Numbered from the stretch's first letter, positions 10,565 to 21,612 are shown. The stretch is DNA of 64,000 bases from Athripsodes cinereus (GCA_947579605.1 OX388325.1:9853572-9917571), one strand, 5' to 3'. The notes: a model not told the origin generated them from the sequence alone. Numbers and translations: made by a program.

Positions 10565-11075
10565 TAATTAGAGGTTTTAATTTTAACGATATTTAAAGTA
10601 TCACTTATAAATAAGATAAATTAAAAAGTTTTTCACATATTGGTATAATCTGGTTGCGATTGATTTGGATTATCTTGAATGGTAAACTTACGTTTTTTTA
10701 TTAAAAGGTTTAAGCCGTTGATTTAAATAAAATTAAAAAAAAAACAAAAAAATAAAAAAGTCATCGTAATCCATTTATCGTTAATTCCTGATAAAAATAT
10801 TTGTTATTTAATCTTAATTACATGATTAATTATAATTATTTCGTGTATTTTATTGGCTTCCCATTATTTACGAACTTTTTACATATTTTATGAGCGGGTA
10901 CGGAAGTCAAAAGTTCAAATAAAGTGTTAAATGTACTGCTTGCAAATTTTTTTCTTATTTGTTATAAACACTTTTTTTCTATTATAACAGTTTGATTTCT
11001 TCCAATTTTTTTTATAATTGGATGATTCGTTGAAATTCCAATAAGGGAGAAAAAGGAATATATGTAAAATATTAT
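10565..11075. other. Unassigned AT-rich stretch
   Basis: A/T-rich with poly-A and poly-T runs; no gene or element recognised. Confidence 0.5.
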
Positions 11076-11079
11076 TCTA

Positions 11080-11430
11080 CTTGACCATCACGACAAATCC
11101 ATGTAATAAGCATGCAGATCGTTCTTTCTGTGTTGATATAAATTAAGGCATTCAGGATAAGTGGCATGTCTCATCACTGAATTATAGGTGTTAATTGTCT
11201 TATAGATGGCACAGAAAGAAGAGCTTGCATCTTTATTTTATGCAACTGGTCTGTTGGCTTTCTCACTTGTGCGATATTTCATGGTGGTGGTAGGTAGTAG
11301 CAGATACTGTCTTATACATAAAGTTTTCCGATAACCTGTCTTTTACAGGACACTCGAAAACTTACAGGAAAGAGTGGGAGACATTCATTCTTGACCAGGG
11401 ACTCCTTGGTATACAGAAATATAACATTAA
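11080..11430. mobile_element. Composite of two S1 copies in opposite orientation
   Basis: 11085-11190 and 11305-11430 are the tail/middle and head of a minus-strand S1 (ACCATCACGACAAATCC; CTTTTACAGGACACTCGAAA). Between them, 11195-11300 is a plus-strand S1 tail (GGCACAGAAAGAAGAGCTTG; GCAACTGGTCTGTTGGC). The simplest reading is insertion of a 5'-truncated S1 into an older inverted S1. Confidence 0.7.
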
Positions 11431-11434
11431 CATG

Positions 11435-12595
11435 TTCTTACATAATTTAAATTGAGGATTTTTTACTATATATGGCGAGCAATGGTTGATGAACAAAAAA
11501 ACAAGTTAAAATAAAACCTTAGATATTTATATTCTTACCAATAGTACCTCTCTAAACTCGGCTAATAGTAAAAAAAACTAAGAGATTTTAAATCCTTTGG
11601 GATTCAAAGGTTTCCAATATATTATATGTAACATTGTTTAAACTGCATGATTGAATACATCTACTTGAAATAATTGATAGAATTCCAATCTTAACAAAAG
11701 GTTATTTTAAGTTGGTACATGATCAGTACCAGCTTTCTACCTGAAAGCCGTCTTCAATGTGGGTTTTATGTTCCTAGTAAAAATGTGCTGGAAACCTCAA
11801 ATGTCCATATGCGTTTGAACAAGGTTAACGACAGTTTAAGGAAATGTGTTGTTTTATCCTATCCCATGGAAGAAAAAATTGGCGTCTCTGGCGTGGTCGA
11901 TAATTTATAGTAGAAAGATACACTCGTTTCAATTTAAGTAATTATGGAATTCTACTACGGGTGCACCTACACAATTGACACATCATTACGGTTATCGGTA
12001 AAGCGATGTGTACATAGACAATTTTTTAAGTTACACAATACTTAAAAAGAAAACCGTAGAACAGTAAATAAAACCAATCACTACAGAATGTTTGTTGCCT
12101 CAATCAGAGAAATAAATTCCTTGAGAAAATGACAACAATGCTGAGCCAACAAATATAATGAGACAATTGCCTTGTTGGTCTTCGAATTCATCGCCAACTT
12201 TTTCATCCATAAGACTACCCCATTATCCCATTATGATGTTGCCTACATGTGGTACATACTTCTTTTGTCCTAAATTTTAATCTAGAAATACGTAGAATAG
12301 ATGTAAATTTCTATAGAAGGCATTGTTTTCTCATAATAACTTCACTTTTTCTTTAGGTATCAACTTTTTAAAAAAAATATTAGTATTTTTATTTATTTTT
12401 TTAATTTTATTATATTTTTTATTTATTTCTCTCGTAAGCCTTTCACACCAATAATGTTAATACAGAATTTTTTACAATTATTTGCCTAGAAATAACTAAA
12501 TTGACAAATCATTTCAATTTCAATTATGTATTCTTTTGTACCTACAAAGTAAGTTTTACTCGGGAATACTTTTATAATTTATACCTAATCAATTT
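11435..12595. other. Unassigned AT-rich stretch
   Basis: A 63-residue open frame at 11719-11910 has mixed composition but no recognisable motif, no splice context and no neighbouring coding potential. I see no other feature. Confidence 0.45.
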
Positions 12596-12597
12596 AT

Positions 12598-12725
12598 GTG
12601 CACGCTGCTACAAGATGTATTTTTGTTATCGTCTGTCAAATTGTAATTATTGTTTTTTTTTATTTATTATTTGACATGTTAATGGCTCTACCATGTAAAA
12701 ATGTAAATTAATAAATAAATGAATA
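12598..12725 (+). mobile_element. LINE 3' tail (ACATGTTAA..ATGTAAAAT type)
   Basis: TGTTATCGTCTGTCAAATT, TTTGACATGTTAATGGCTCT and ACCATGTAAAAATGTAAATT followed by AATAAATAAATG match the copy at 23095-23230. It is a 5'-truncated insertion ending in an A-rich tetramer tail. Confidence 0.6.
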
Positions 12726-12727
12726 TA

Positions 12728-13265
12728 AAAGCATCCATTGAGAACGTTAAAACATATATACCCATGAACTGACTATAATGTGAATATTGCTGAAAACAAA
12801 TTAAGCCCCATACAAATTTTGCAACAGTAAAACCTCTTGGGAACATAATATGCCTACCATACGCATGGAGTAGGTATTTATTTAGGCTTTTGCAAAAATA
12901 TTATTATAGTAATAGAACCTTTTCCCCCCCTTAAAACGTGTACAACCTTAAGTGAAACATCTTATTTTTTGAATCTATCGTTATGAAAAATTAATTTCAA
13001 AAATATACGTACTTATAACAGAAGAAAATTCCCAATACGGTCTTAATTTTAAATGTTATTTATAAATTTTAAAGCAGTGAATTTACTATTAGGTATGTTT
13101 CAACTTATGGCATACAAAATAATAATAATAAAAATAATCTTTAGTGCACAAAGTAAAGAAACATTTGAAAATTAATATTTACATCAGAACAAGAAACATA
13201 ATAATGAGAATTCAAAATTACATATAATTTTATTCACTGTGTCGGTGTTTAGGTAGTAGAATTCC
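12728..13265. other. Unassigned AT-rich stretch
   Basis: No gene. GTGTCGGTGTTTAGGTAGT at 13240 also occurs near 977, marking a small dispersed repeat of unknown type. Confidence 0.45.
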
Positions 13266-13268
13266 ATA

Positions 13269-13327
13269 TCGAAATAAATAAAACAAGTGTTTTCAAATAA
13301 ACAAAACACTTGTTTTATTTATTTCGA
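13269..13327. repeat. Perfect 24-bp inverted repeat (hairpin)
   Basis: TCGAAATAAATAAAACAAGT.. pairs exactly with its complement across an 11-base loop, giving a 24-bp stem. It may be a small MITE or two abutting AAATAAAT tails in opposite orientation. Confidence 0.85.
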
Positions 13328-13419
13328 CGTATAATTTAATTGCAAAAATGGGCGAGTTTTTCGTAGAACCGTGATCTTCCAACTAAACCATCAAAATTTT
13401 AAACAAAAATAAATTTGAT

Positions 13420-13520
13420 GATGATTCAGGATGATTTTGTTTTGACGCCGTTTAACAGTCCCTAGACCGTCTCAAGGGCGCCGGTGAAGAGTGCAGTTTT
13501 CAATTTGCTTCTGAAGCTGG
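13420..13520 (-). mobile_element. LINE C-terminal/3' UTR fragment (same family as 25341-25566)
   Basis: GACGCCGTTTAACAGTCCCT, AGACCGTCTCAAGGGCGCCG and TTGCTTCTGAAGCTGGTGAA are nearly identical to 25380-25460. On the minus strand they encode a KLKTALFTGALETV-like end. A GATGATGATT tail lies at the left edge. Confidence 0.75.
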
Positions 13521-13799
13521 TGAAACGTTATAACATACACAGATACTAAAATCTGAACTATACATAGGTACATAAAAAAAAAAAACAAAGAATAGGTACT
13601 AAAAATATTGATGGCTGATGTTGTTCAGGTAAACCTTATCCTGTTTCGTTGTTCCGATGACGTTTCTGCGTATACGCTGACGCCATTTTCAAGGAATGAA
13701 ATATTTTTCTAAAATTAATAATAACGATATAAATTTATTTTAATATTTTATTGTTATTGTTTAATATTATATTTAAATTTTATTGTAAATCTTATATTG

Positions 13800-13960
13800 T
13801 GTTCAAAATGTAGAATCTAATAATAATAAACTTTATTGCACAATAAGAAGCATACATAATTACCAAGTTATAAAACAATGTGATACAAATAAATGAAATT
13901 GTGCAATGGGCGAGTTTATCGCAGAAGCGATATCTTCCAACTATTCCAAAAATTTAACTA
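13800..13960 (-). mobile_element. LINE 3' end fragment
   Basis: AATAATAATAAACTTTATTG opens the segment and GGGCGAGTTTATCGCAGAAG..TCTTCCAACTA closes it. Related motifs occur at 13345-13385 and 40145-40190. It is the antisense of a LINE 3' region; no coding part remains. Confidence 0.5.
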
Positions 13961-14090
13961 TTTACCTAATATATTTACGGCGTTAGTCTTTGACATGTTA
14001 ACAATCATATTAAAAACAAAAAATTACACAATAAATGTTCCATATCAGGAACAGTATTACAGGTAAAATAAGTGTATGTGAGATAATTAT

Positions 14091-14140
14091 TATAAGTCAA
14101 TCAAAAATATTTAATAAAGTTATTGTAAATAGAGGATTTA
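14091..14140 (+). repeat. 50-bp direct repeat, left copy
   Basis: TAAGTCAATCAAAAATATTT..GTAAATAGAGGATTTAT recurs at 15742-15791 with essentially full identity. It flanks the palindromic piggyBac-like copy. It is much longer than the TTAA duplication piggyBac makes, so it reflects some other rearrangement. Confidence 0.85.
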
Positions 14141-14141
14141 T

Positions 14142-15737
14142 GTTTTACTTATTTTTATATTTTAATCTCATTTTAGACGTCTTAAGTTAGTAGAAAAACT
14201 AGTTCTACTAGAAAACGGTGATGAATATGATCAGACTCCTTGAGATATATACATAGAACCTCCGGAAATCAGCCAACTTACTGATGGAATTTCAGATAAG
14301 GAAGATGGAGTGAATAACAATTGCATGCCTGAGAACCAATTGTGAGCACCTGCGGAGAAACGGCAGCTTTTGAACCAAGATGCAGGATATATTTTGATAA
14401 CAAAACAATAGAAGAAGTCATATCAAGGCCAAAATTAGAAAGATTGAGTTCACCTCAATAGGTTATCAAATCTAGAGGGAAAACTTTGTATCCTAGCATC
14501 TCCTTCAAAATGAAAAACCAGCGTTTTGAATGTTTTACCGAATTTGAATTATTTGAGCTATTTTTAATGAGATTTCAATTTCTGAGTATTTTATATCCAA
14601 TATATGGGAAGACATAAATCTAAATAAGGATGAATGCTGATCATTTCTTGTAGTACTAATCGTATCGGAATACAATGTAATTCACGGGAAAGCTATGTAT
14701 AGTAACGGTGAAGGTTTGTGTATTACTTAGTGTATGAAGCAACGAGAAGAGATAGTTTTGAAAATATTTTGAGATCTATTCGCTTTTTATCAAATAATGA
14801 GCTTGATAAAAAAAAAGACAAATTGTACAACCTGAGACCGCTTATTGTTCATATGTAATGAAAAATGCATGAAGATGTGCACTTCTAGCCAATCTATTTC
14901 ACATGATGAAGCAATGGTTGAGTATTTTGGTAAGATTTGAGAAAACAGATGATAAAAAATAAACCCATACGAATTATTAGAGAGTTAGAAATGGAGAAAA
15001 AATTGGATAATGTTCCTCCACTGTACTTCACTTATTGAATCAAAATACATCTGACAAAAGAGAATTGCCTTACCACATACTCTGTAATAATTAATTTACA
15101 TCGTTTTCGCTTACTGAATCGAGTTAAACCTTCAAAACGTTCGTTATTTATATTGGGGAAGAAACCAGGACACAAAATTTTCCCTCAAGACTTGGAAGTC
15201 TATTGAGGTGGACTCAATCTTTCTAAATTTGACCTTGATGTGGCTTCTTATATTGTATTGTTATCAAAAATATCTCCAGCACCTTGGTTCAAAAGCTGCC
15301 GTCTTTCTGAAGGTGCTCACAATTGGTTTTCAGGCAGGCAATTGTTTTTCACTCCATCTTCCTTGTATGAATTTCCATCAGTAAGTTGGCTGACTTCCGG
15401 AGGTTCTATGTATATATCTCAAGGAGTCTGATCATATTCATCACCGTTTTCTAGTAGAACTAGTATTTCTACTAACTTGAAACGTCTAAAACGAGATTGA
15501 AATACAAAAATAAGTAAAACGCCGAAGACAATATGAATAATAATATAGGAAAAAATATTATGAAAACTACACGGATTCTCCTAGTGTCCTCATATGAGGA
15601 CACCCCATATTTCAGGAATGGATTTTCAAAATTAAAAAATAACACCACAGTCTCAAATCTTATCATATACTTAGAGTTTATACGTAATATCACATTTATT
15701 GGATAAGTATTTCTTATTCCCGAAGAATTCGGGTTAA
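14142..15737. pseudogene. Palindromic, decayed piggyBac-like transposon
   Basis: Reading rightward from 14142 the sequence encodes fragments of a piggyBac-type (PGBD, DDE) transposase. They come in family order: an acidic N-terminal stretch (GDEYDQT), then LRSIRFLSNNELDKKKDK (about 14765-14830), then SHDEAMVEYFG and MIKNKPIR (about 14900-14980; the DE is the position of a conserved acidic pair), then LPYHIL.NN..TSF (about 15065-15110). From about 15200 to 15527 the 5' third reappears inverted and complementary to 14142-14470. The inverted arm alone continues to a terminus at 15719-15733 (CCCGAAGAATTCGGG) abutting TTAA at 15734-15737, the target-site sequence of piggyBac elements. Many stops and frameshifts rule out function. 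The left TTAA end is missing. Confidence 0.75.
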
Positions 15738-15741
15738 TAGG

Positions 15742-15791
15742 TATAAGTCAATCAAAAATATTTAATAAAGTTATTGTAAATAGAGGATTTA
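15742..15791 (+). repeat. 50-bp direct repeat, right copy
   Basis: Partner of 14091-14140. It starts four bases after the TTAA. Confidence 0.85.
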
Positions 15792-15794
15792 TAA

Positions 15795-17095
15795 TTATAT
15801 AGTCATACAGGTAAAATAATATGTAGGTGAAGTAATTAGTATAATTTGACACTATAATATATTGTATTGTGATGATATAATTTTAAAGGCGCTTGACAAC
15901 ATCTAGAATATTCCATTTTTTTCAGTAATTTAATGATGAATATATAAACAGGTAACACTTCTTTGGTATCATGCCATTGCTTACGTTAATTTAAATATTT
16001 TATTTTACCATTATTTTATAAATGATATAAAAAATAATGACGCAAATGAAACCCTTCGTTCGCAAAATATGGCATACAGCCTTATAATGTAGTTGTCAAT
16101 GGTACTTTTTTCTCTTTATTACAATAGTATAATATTTCAAAAATGTTTATATCACATTTTATTCGCCTGACTACCTCTGAAAACCTCCCCCTAATCTAGT
16201 AGGAGCGTTACACGGAGGTTGCTACGAGGGTGGCTGCTCTCCCGAACCTCCCCTAGTAAGCCACATCTACCCTCTAGCACCTTCTACCACCTCGTATCTC
16301 CTACTCCTCTGCTACTTGTTGACAGTCTTAACAGAATCTTAACACAGCTGTATCAAAATATACCGTAGTACAAACTTTTATCAATTATAACAATACATAA
16401 GATACCATTATGTTCCAAAGTCATAGGAACAATGTATCGTATATGATAGATTTACAAGATGTCGAGCATCTTGCGAACGAAAGAATATGTAGTCTTTTTT
16501 TAGCCAACTATCATTAGACATTGAGTAAAATATGACCCAACCAGGACCATCATCTCTCCTTATCTCTTACTGAAACCCGCCCAATGACCCGCCTGTGAGG
16601 ACATTGTGTCGCTGAATTACGAAATCCGCTATAACACTTTTTAACAAAAATCGAGTTATATATGTCGTTGGATTCGTAATCAAATATTCTATAACATTAG
16701 AAAATTGTTTACTAGAAAACATCCACCATTTTTTCAGAAAAAATAAAATAAAACAAGCTTGAGAAACGAATCTCACTAAATCACTCAATGTCTCTTTCAA
16801 TATCCCCTATAACTCAACCAACCAATAAGAGTCCAGTATTTTCAAAATATCAATATGGCCGCCAGTACAAAATTGTTCTTATCTGGTGAGTTTGGTGTTC
16901 TGGGTTCTCTCAAAAAATTGCAATTTAAACATATTCATAATGAGTGATCAAGATTTTAATGTTAATAAATGTAAAGAAAATAAAAGAAGGAAAAAGATAA
17001 GTCATCCAGAAAGTTGGAAAGTTAACTTACAACGCCAAAAACGGTAAGGTTACGGTAAGTCAGTCAAAAATAAAGTTGACTTAAGCATATTCAAA
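15795..17095. other. Unassigned stretch with GC patch and LINE crumb
   Basis: A GC-richer patch at 16175-16325 (CTCCCCTAATCTAGTAGGAG..CCTCGTATCTCCTACTCC) has no open frame. At 16528-16560 ATGACCCAACCAGGACCATC matches the antisense of family G LINE (compare 51358-51385). The rest shows no support for genes. Confidence 0.45.
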
Positions 17096-17097
17096 CT

Positions 17098-17240
17098 TTA
17101 CTTTTGCCTGACGACGAGAGCGAAAGCTCTTGAATGTCGGCTCGCAAAATTAATAAAGCCAATAGTGGAATAACTAGATATCGTGTTTCATTTATAAATT
17201 ATTAATATGAACTTCCACCACGAACCGTCGGTCGATAAAT
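17098..17240 (+). repeat. P repeat (Penelope-like hairpin), copy 1
   Basis: A hairpin GAGAGC-GAAA-GCTCTT follows CCTGACGAC and precedes TCGGCTCGC. An AT-rich body and ATGAACTTCCACCACGAACC then GTCGGTCGAT follow. The same layout recurs at 17655-17756 (-), 23455-23605 (+) and 34340-35130. The arrangement recalls terminal repeats of Penelope-like elements, but no reverse transcriptase is present here. Confidence 0.6.
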
Positions 17241-17244
17241 TAAA

Positions 17245-17650
17245 CTTTAATAGACATTCAATAAATAAATACTAAATTAACCAGCGAATCTAATAAGTAG
17301 CAATGTTGATTGTTTTATTATTATTACAACTACATATAGAGTATATAGAGATATTCTCCTCCATTCCCCCACAAACTCTTATTATTACATTTCTCCACTC
17401 ACAGACTCCATGAAATATACCACCTCAATATGATCACCAGTCACCACCCTGTTACCGCCAACTTCCAATACTGTATCCCTCCCTCTCTGTAATAATATCT
17501 CTACTACTTGTTGACATCCAAAGCCACATTAGAAACCTGACTGTGTGTATGTGTACCTATATTGTCAATAGATACAGAGTCAAATATTATATTCTGTAAC
17601 AATTGTCTAGTCTAGAATGTAACGGAAAATCTGTCTAACTTTGATTACTT
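17245..17650. other. Unassigned AT-rich stretch
   Basis: Nothing recognised beyond pyrimidine-rich patches near 17350-17500. Confidence 0.45.
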
Positions 17651-17654
17651 CTAT

Positions 17655-17756
17655 TTCTTAATTATAAATAAAACATTTATTTATAGTATATCCACTGTGA
17701 TTTTTTATTGGACGCGAGCCGGCTTTCAAAAACTTCCGCTCTCATCATCGGGGCCC
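17655..17756 (-). repeat. P repeat, copy 2, abutted by an M1 MITE
   Basis: On the minus strand GATGATGAGAGCGGAAG, GAAAGCCGGCTCGCG and a TCACAGTGGATATACTATAA body are recognisable. Its left part has been displaced by the M1 hairpin MITE beginning at about 17751. Confidence 0.65.
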
Positions 17757-17938
17757 TAGTCAAAACACATTTAAGCGTTACGTTTTCATTTCGTTTTCGT
17801 TCAAACAAGACGAGGTTGCGAGAACGCATCTATTTTCGTAGCTAAAATACACAAGTAGCTACGAAAATTGACGCGTTCTCACAACGTCGTCAACGTTTGA
17901 ACGAAAACGTAACGCTTAAATGTGTTTTGACTAGGCCT
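17751..17938. mobile_element. M1 hairpin MITE, copy 1
   Basis: Almost the whole element is one inverted repeat. CCTAGTCAAAACACATTTAA and CGTTACGTTTTCATTTCGTT on the left pair with the mirrored right arm, which ends in TGTGTTTTGACTAGGCC. The centre TAGCTAAAATACACAAGTAGCTA is itself palindromic. There is no coding capacity. Sister copies: 24389-24586, 32955-33149, 51405-51584, with a divergent one at 60632-60800. Confidence 0.85.
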
Positions 17939-17939
17939 A

Positions 17940-18350
17940 CTGGCTAGCGAAAAGTAAAGAAATTACAAGTTGGTGACGAATATATTATATAGTATGTTAT
18001 TGGATAGCAATACAAAAGTAATACAAAAAACAATCGAAATAGAGTACCGTTGTGGGCGGATTTTAAGAATAATATTTCCAGCATTTACCTTTTGACGATA
18101 TTAGGTAAACCACAAAAACCCATGAGACGCAAACGTTCCTATTTTAGTTATTGCACGCTAAAAATGAAATAGAATAGGGCGTGTTGGTATTCCATAAACT
18201 CTTAAACTGTTCCTAATTAGAATTATATACAACTTGTATTATAAATAGAACACGAATGTTAGTTCAAGTGAACTTGATTATAAAATTTTGTAACATTCTT
18301 ATTTTAATGATCTAGAGTTTGTGTGTTTACATTGTGAAAAGACATTTTAA
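17940..18350. other. Unassigned AT-rich stretch
   Basis: No gene or repeat recognised. Confidence 0.45.
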
Positions 18351-18359
18351 ACATATTTG

Positions 18360-18452
18360 AAATGTCAAGCTAACTTGATGAAAGCGCTTGAGTATTATTA
18401 AATCAATAGTGAAAAGTAAACAGTGTTTTATTGATATCAAATATGTTCTTAT
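18360..18452 (+). repeat. Degenerate P-like repeat
   Basis: TTGATGAAAGCGCTTGAGTA is followed by AATAGTGAAAAGTAAACAGT and GTTTTATT. This resembles the body of the second P-type family at 45725-45795 (GTGAAAGTAATACACAGTG). Strongly diverged. Confidence 0.35.
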
Positions 18453-18454
18453 TT

Positions 18455-18950
18455 TAGTTTGAATCAATATAGAATAGGGGGTTCTATCTTAACAACAATA
18501 AAAAAAATACAAATTATGAATGTACTTGACACAATATAAGATTTCTGTAAAGAAAACAACGTACCTACCTAAATAAATAGGTACCTAATAAAAATACGTG
18601 GTACCTATAGAGAACAGGGTAATGATGTTTTGATTGTTCGGCATGGTCGAATTGCTTTTCAATTTCGAATATTACCAACCACACTACTAAGGGAAGTAGT
18701 AATCAAGTTTACTCAAGTAGTTATCAATCTGAGGTGATGCTCCCAACGCTGATATTATTAATAGAACCTAACTTTTACCTCATTTATTTATCGTTTGCCG
18801 CTTTATTTCTCAGTTGCTGAACACAGGTCTTTTCAAAATGCTTCCAAGGTTTTTGACCTCGAGTAATATGAATCCACTTTTTACATAAACTGGACAATGT
18901 CATTACAATACATATTATGTGAACACTGGATAGAAGTACGGAATCTTATT
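18455..18950. other. Unassigned stretch with possible LINE crumb
   Basis: CAGTTGCTGAACACAGGTCT near 18812 resembles the antisense of the LINE C-terminus at 46018-46116, but is too decayed to translate. Otherwise nothing. Confidence 0.35.
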
Positions 18951-18962
18951 TAAAGTCACAGT

Positions 18963-19358
18963 TAGTGTTGTGGAATTCTCAAGAAATAATTTTTGGAGAA
19001 ATTTACCGAGAAATTTCTCGGTAAATTTCTCGAAGTAGAGAATTCACCGAGAATTTTTTTTTTTTTTTATTTAACAGTAAAATAATAATAAATCAGTACT
19101 TTATTCAATCAATCAATAGCAATGTACAAATGTTGAGACAATTTATCACCAATATTGCTACAATTAAAGTTAGTCAATACCGGATATTTTTTCATATATT
19201 TTGTAGGGGAATTCCGCCGCATTATCGCCAATAAATAATAGGGGAATCCCCATGGGAAAAAATCAGAGAAATTTCTCTTCATTCAGAGGAGAAATTCTCG
19301 GAGAAATTTCTCGTTCTCGAGAAATTTCTCCGGAGATATTTCTCTACTCACATCACTA
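18963..19358. mobile_element. hAT-type MITE rich in GAGAAATTTCTC, copy 1
   Basis: Termini TAGTGTTGTGGAATTCTC and its inverted partner (..CTCACATCACTA) are bounded by a perfect 8-bp duplication GTCACAGT at 18955-18962 and 19359-19366. Subterminal regions are stacked GAGAAATTTC, TCTCGAGAA and TTCTCGG palindromes. The centre is a TTATTCAATCAATCAATAGC-type segment shared with copy 2 at 48851-49345. No transposase is encoded. Confidence 0.9.
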
Positions 19359-19594
19359 GTCACAGTGGAAGTACTAAATAATTGTTTCATTTACAAAAAA
19401 TTAACACGAACTTTCAATCTCCGCTTAAGTTCACCTCATGATTCTAAGCTTCATAAAACGTTTGGGACTGGAGGGCTTTCTATTTTAACTAGACAACATA
19501 AGACAGGCAGAGTAAGAGGAATACAAAAGGTTACAAGTTCATAATACATTCCATCTTATAAAGTAATAATATAAAATAGCCCCGTGGAGCCCCC

Positions 19595-19745
19595 AGTAAT
19601 GATTAGGTCTCCCACCTTTTTCTGCAAGTTTTAGAGTTTTTTATAAAAGGTAGATATTCCATTGAAATTTACAATTCAGCAACGAGGCACACAATCTCTT
19701 ATGTTTATTACGTACTAGCAGTTTGTGGGATATGCAATGATGGAA
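19595..19745 (+). mobile_element. S1 SINE-like copy, degenerate
   Basis: GGTCTCCCACCTTTTTCTGC, AATTCAGCAACGAGG and TTTGTGGGATATGCAATGAT follow the S1 order with deletions between. Confidence 0.6.
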
Positions 19746-19747
19746 TC

Positions 19748-20125
19748 TTTTTATTCTTTTTATTTTATTGATAATCCAAGCAAAACATACAGTCATTCAG
19801 TACATAATAACAATAATAACTAGACAACTTATTCATGATGCGCCGTTTTGTGGAAAAACCACCGCAAGGGCCCATTCAAGAATCATAACACCTCCTGAAC
19901 AATAGAGTTTTTAACCTCGTCTTGAACATATTACAAAATGGTCAATTATTTATTTAATGTATGTACATTAAATAAATAATTGACCACTGAAGTTTGCGGA
20001 TATTACGAATAAATCAGCATGTTCACAGGTCTACAAAAAGAAAGAAAAATAAAAACAACATGAAATGAGTCAATCATATTCAGTTACAGAAAAAGAATAT
20101 GAACATATATAGTGGGCCATGTTAT
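19748..20125. other. LINE 3' crumb and short inverted repeat
   Basis: 19822-19880 matches the GCGCCGTTTTGTGG LINE end type. At 19940-19986 a nearly perfect inverted repeat (GTCAATTATTTATTTAATGT / ACATTAAATAAATAATTGAC) surrounds a short loop. Confidence 0.6.
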
Positions 20126-20128
20126 AAA

Positions 20129-20341
20129 ATAATAGTCTATTTGTTACAATATAATAGTCTAGTAGTAACAATATTATAGTCTAGTACTAACAATATAGAA
20201 GTCTAGAAGTAACAATATAATAGTCTATTTGTTACAATATAATAGTCTAGTAATAACAATATTATAGTCTAGAAGTAACAATATAGAAGTCTAGAAGTAA
20301 CAATATAATAGTCTAGAAGTAACAATATAATAGTCTATTTG
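20129..20341. repeat. 22-bp minisatellite, about ten units
   Basis: Units of the type AATAGTCTAGAAGTAACAAT with TAT linkers vary mainly at AGAAG / ATTTG / AGTAG / AGTACT. Variant units recur in blocks, which suggests duplication of multi-unit segments. Confidence 0.9.
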
Positions 20342-20344
20342 TCA

Positions 20345-20780
20345 TCCCATTTTTGGCATTTGTCATAATGGTGTGAACAGAGTGCAAAATATACAGAATC
20401 TAGTGGATAAGATTCTAGATAAAATCCCTGTCAGGAATAGCACTCCTGCTCAACTATGTATTTGGAAGACTGAACAGTGGCTGGGCAGAATACTTCAATG
20501 GGGACCAGAAAGAGGATGAGGAATGTTTGAGAAAGAGGAAATGGGGAGAGAGAGATGATTCTCAAATTGGCATCACATTTTGATGAAATTTAGTGTCTTG
20601 AACAATTATTATTCATTATTCATTTGTGATTTGCATGGGCGTATTTTTTTATTATTCTAAAGTGGTTTCTTTCAAATTGATAGGAAAAATATAGATATGC
20701 GTAAAAAACATCGTCTCATAATAAGTATAGACTAAAGAGTATCCGTGGTATTCCCGGAAGGCAATAGTAGGTACTCCTCT
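20345..20780. other. Unassigned stretch
   Basis: A purine-rich segment at 20400-20570 (GAAGACTGAACAGTGGCTGG; GAAAGAGGAAATGGGGAG) may be an eroded LINE 3' coding piece, but I cannot translate it convincingly. Confidence 0.35.
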
Positions 20781-20784
20781 TTTT

Positions 20785-21060
20785 TACTTTACAACTATTT
20801 GTTACTTACTTTAGGTACTTTTCGTATGGCTCAGTGTGTTGATAAATCTTAACCCATGTGGGCTGCGTCGTATCTTCTACAGTCTTGGTTCCAGCGCTGA
20901 CAGCCAGTTCACCGCCTCCGGTCCTGCTTCATGGATGTCCTGCAGGTCCCCTCTGAATTTTTTGAGATGCCAGTCTTGTACTATGTGTCTCACCGTTTGC
21001 AAATCTATACATACACAATCAGGGGAATCTTTTTTTACCCACCTCCGGAGCAATTAGTTA
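20785..21060 (-). pseudogene. LINE ORF C-terminus with zinc-knuckle-like end
   Basis: On the minus strand an open frame of about 57 codons ends at the stop at 20877-20879. It reads VKKDSPDCVCIDLQTVRHIV, then QDWHLKKFRGDLQDIHEAGP and EAVNWLSALEPRL. The C.C..QT..HIV pattern followed by a hydrophobic closing helix is typical of the last domain of insect LINE reverse transcriptases, where a Cys/His knuckle follows the thumb; here the last Cys of the knuckle is replaced by Trp. A 3' UTR runs to about 20785 and ends in GTAA repeats. The upstream reverse transcriptase is absent. Confidence 0.75.
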
Positions 21061-21064
21061 CAGC

Positions 21065-21430
21065 ATCCATGTTCTGTCCTCACTCTATTTTGTTAAGAAT
21101 CACATTTAGTTATATTATAAAAGATACAAAAAAAATCTCATTCCGAAAACATTAAGAACATCAGTATAATACTGTTATTCATTAACAATAATAATATTTT
21201 AGGCACTAAATTATTAGGATAACAAAAAAAAATCAAGAGTTTTTGTGTTTACGCTGTGGAAATCCATTTTTAATTTTATTAAATAAAATATAAAGATATA
21301 TTATTTAGCACTGCTTAATCACCACTTTGTAAGAAATCTCCACTTTCTATCAAATTGGAGATAAAACAGTGCTCAATATTACTAAATTTTATTTAATAAA
21401 ATTAATACAAAAAATATTGGTACTTAAATT
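21065..21430. other. Unassigned AT-rich stretch
   Basis: Nothing recognised. Confidence 0.45.
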
Positions 21431-21436
21431 TTTAAA

Positions 21437-21612
21437 TTTTTTTTTAAAGATATTTTTGGGTTTTGTTATAAAACCAAATACAACCTTTTACAACTTTTAC
21501 AGTAAGCTACTAAAAGCTTGTGTCGTGAAAGGGGAGTTCGCCGGCACCTGGTATCGAACTACGGACCCATTTTTCATGAGGCCGAGACTCTCCTCCAGGC
21601 TACCGACGAACT
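21437..21612 (-). mobile_element. tRNA-derived SINE, copy B
   Basis: Same structure as 8561-8733. The B-box-like site at 21550-21560 reads AGTTCGATACC on the minus strand, close to canonical. The 3' tail ends in a poly-A/AATTT run (21425-21450 on the plus strand). Confidence 0.85.

Noticed and set aside
14142..15737. Endogenous viral sequence
   Set aside because: The readable pieces follow piggyBac transposase order and the end abuts TTAA; I saw no viral gene anywhere in the window.
20129..20341. Repeat array with short variable parts, CRISPR-like
   Set aside because: Unit is 22 bp without real spacers; a minisatellite.
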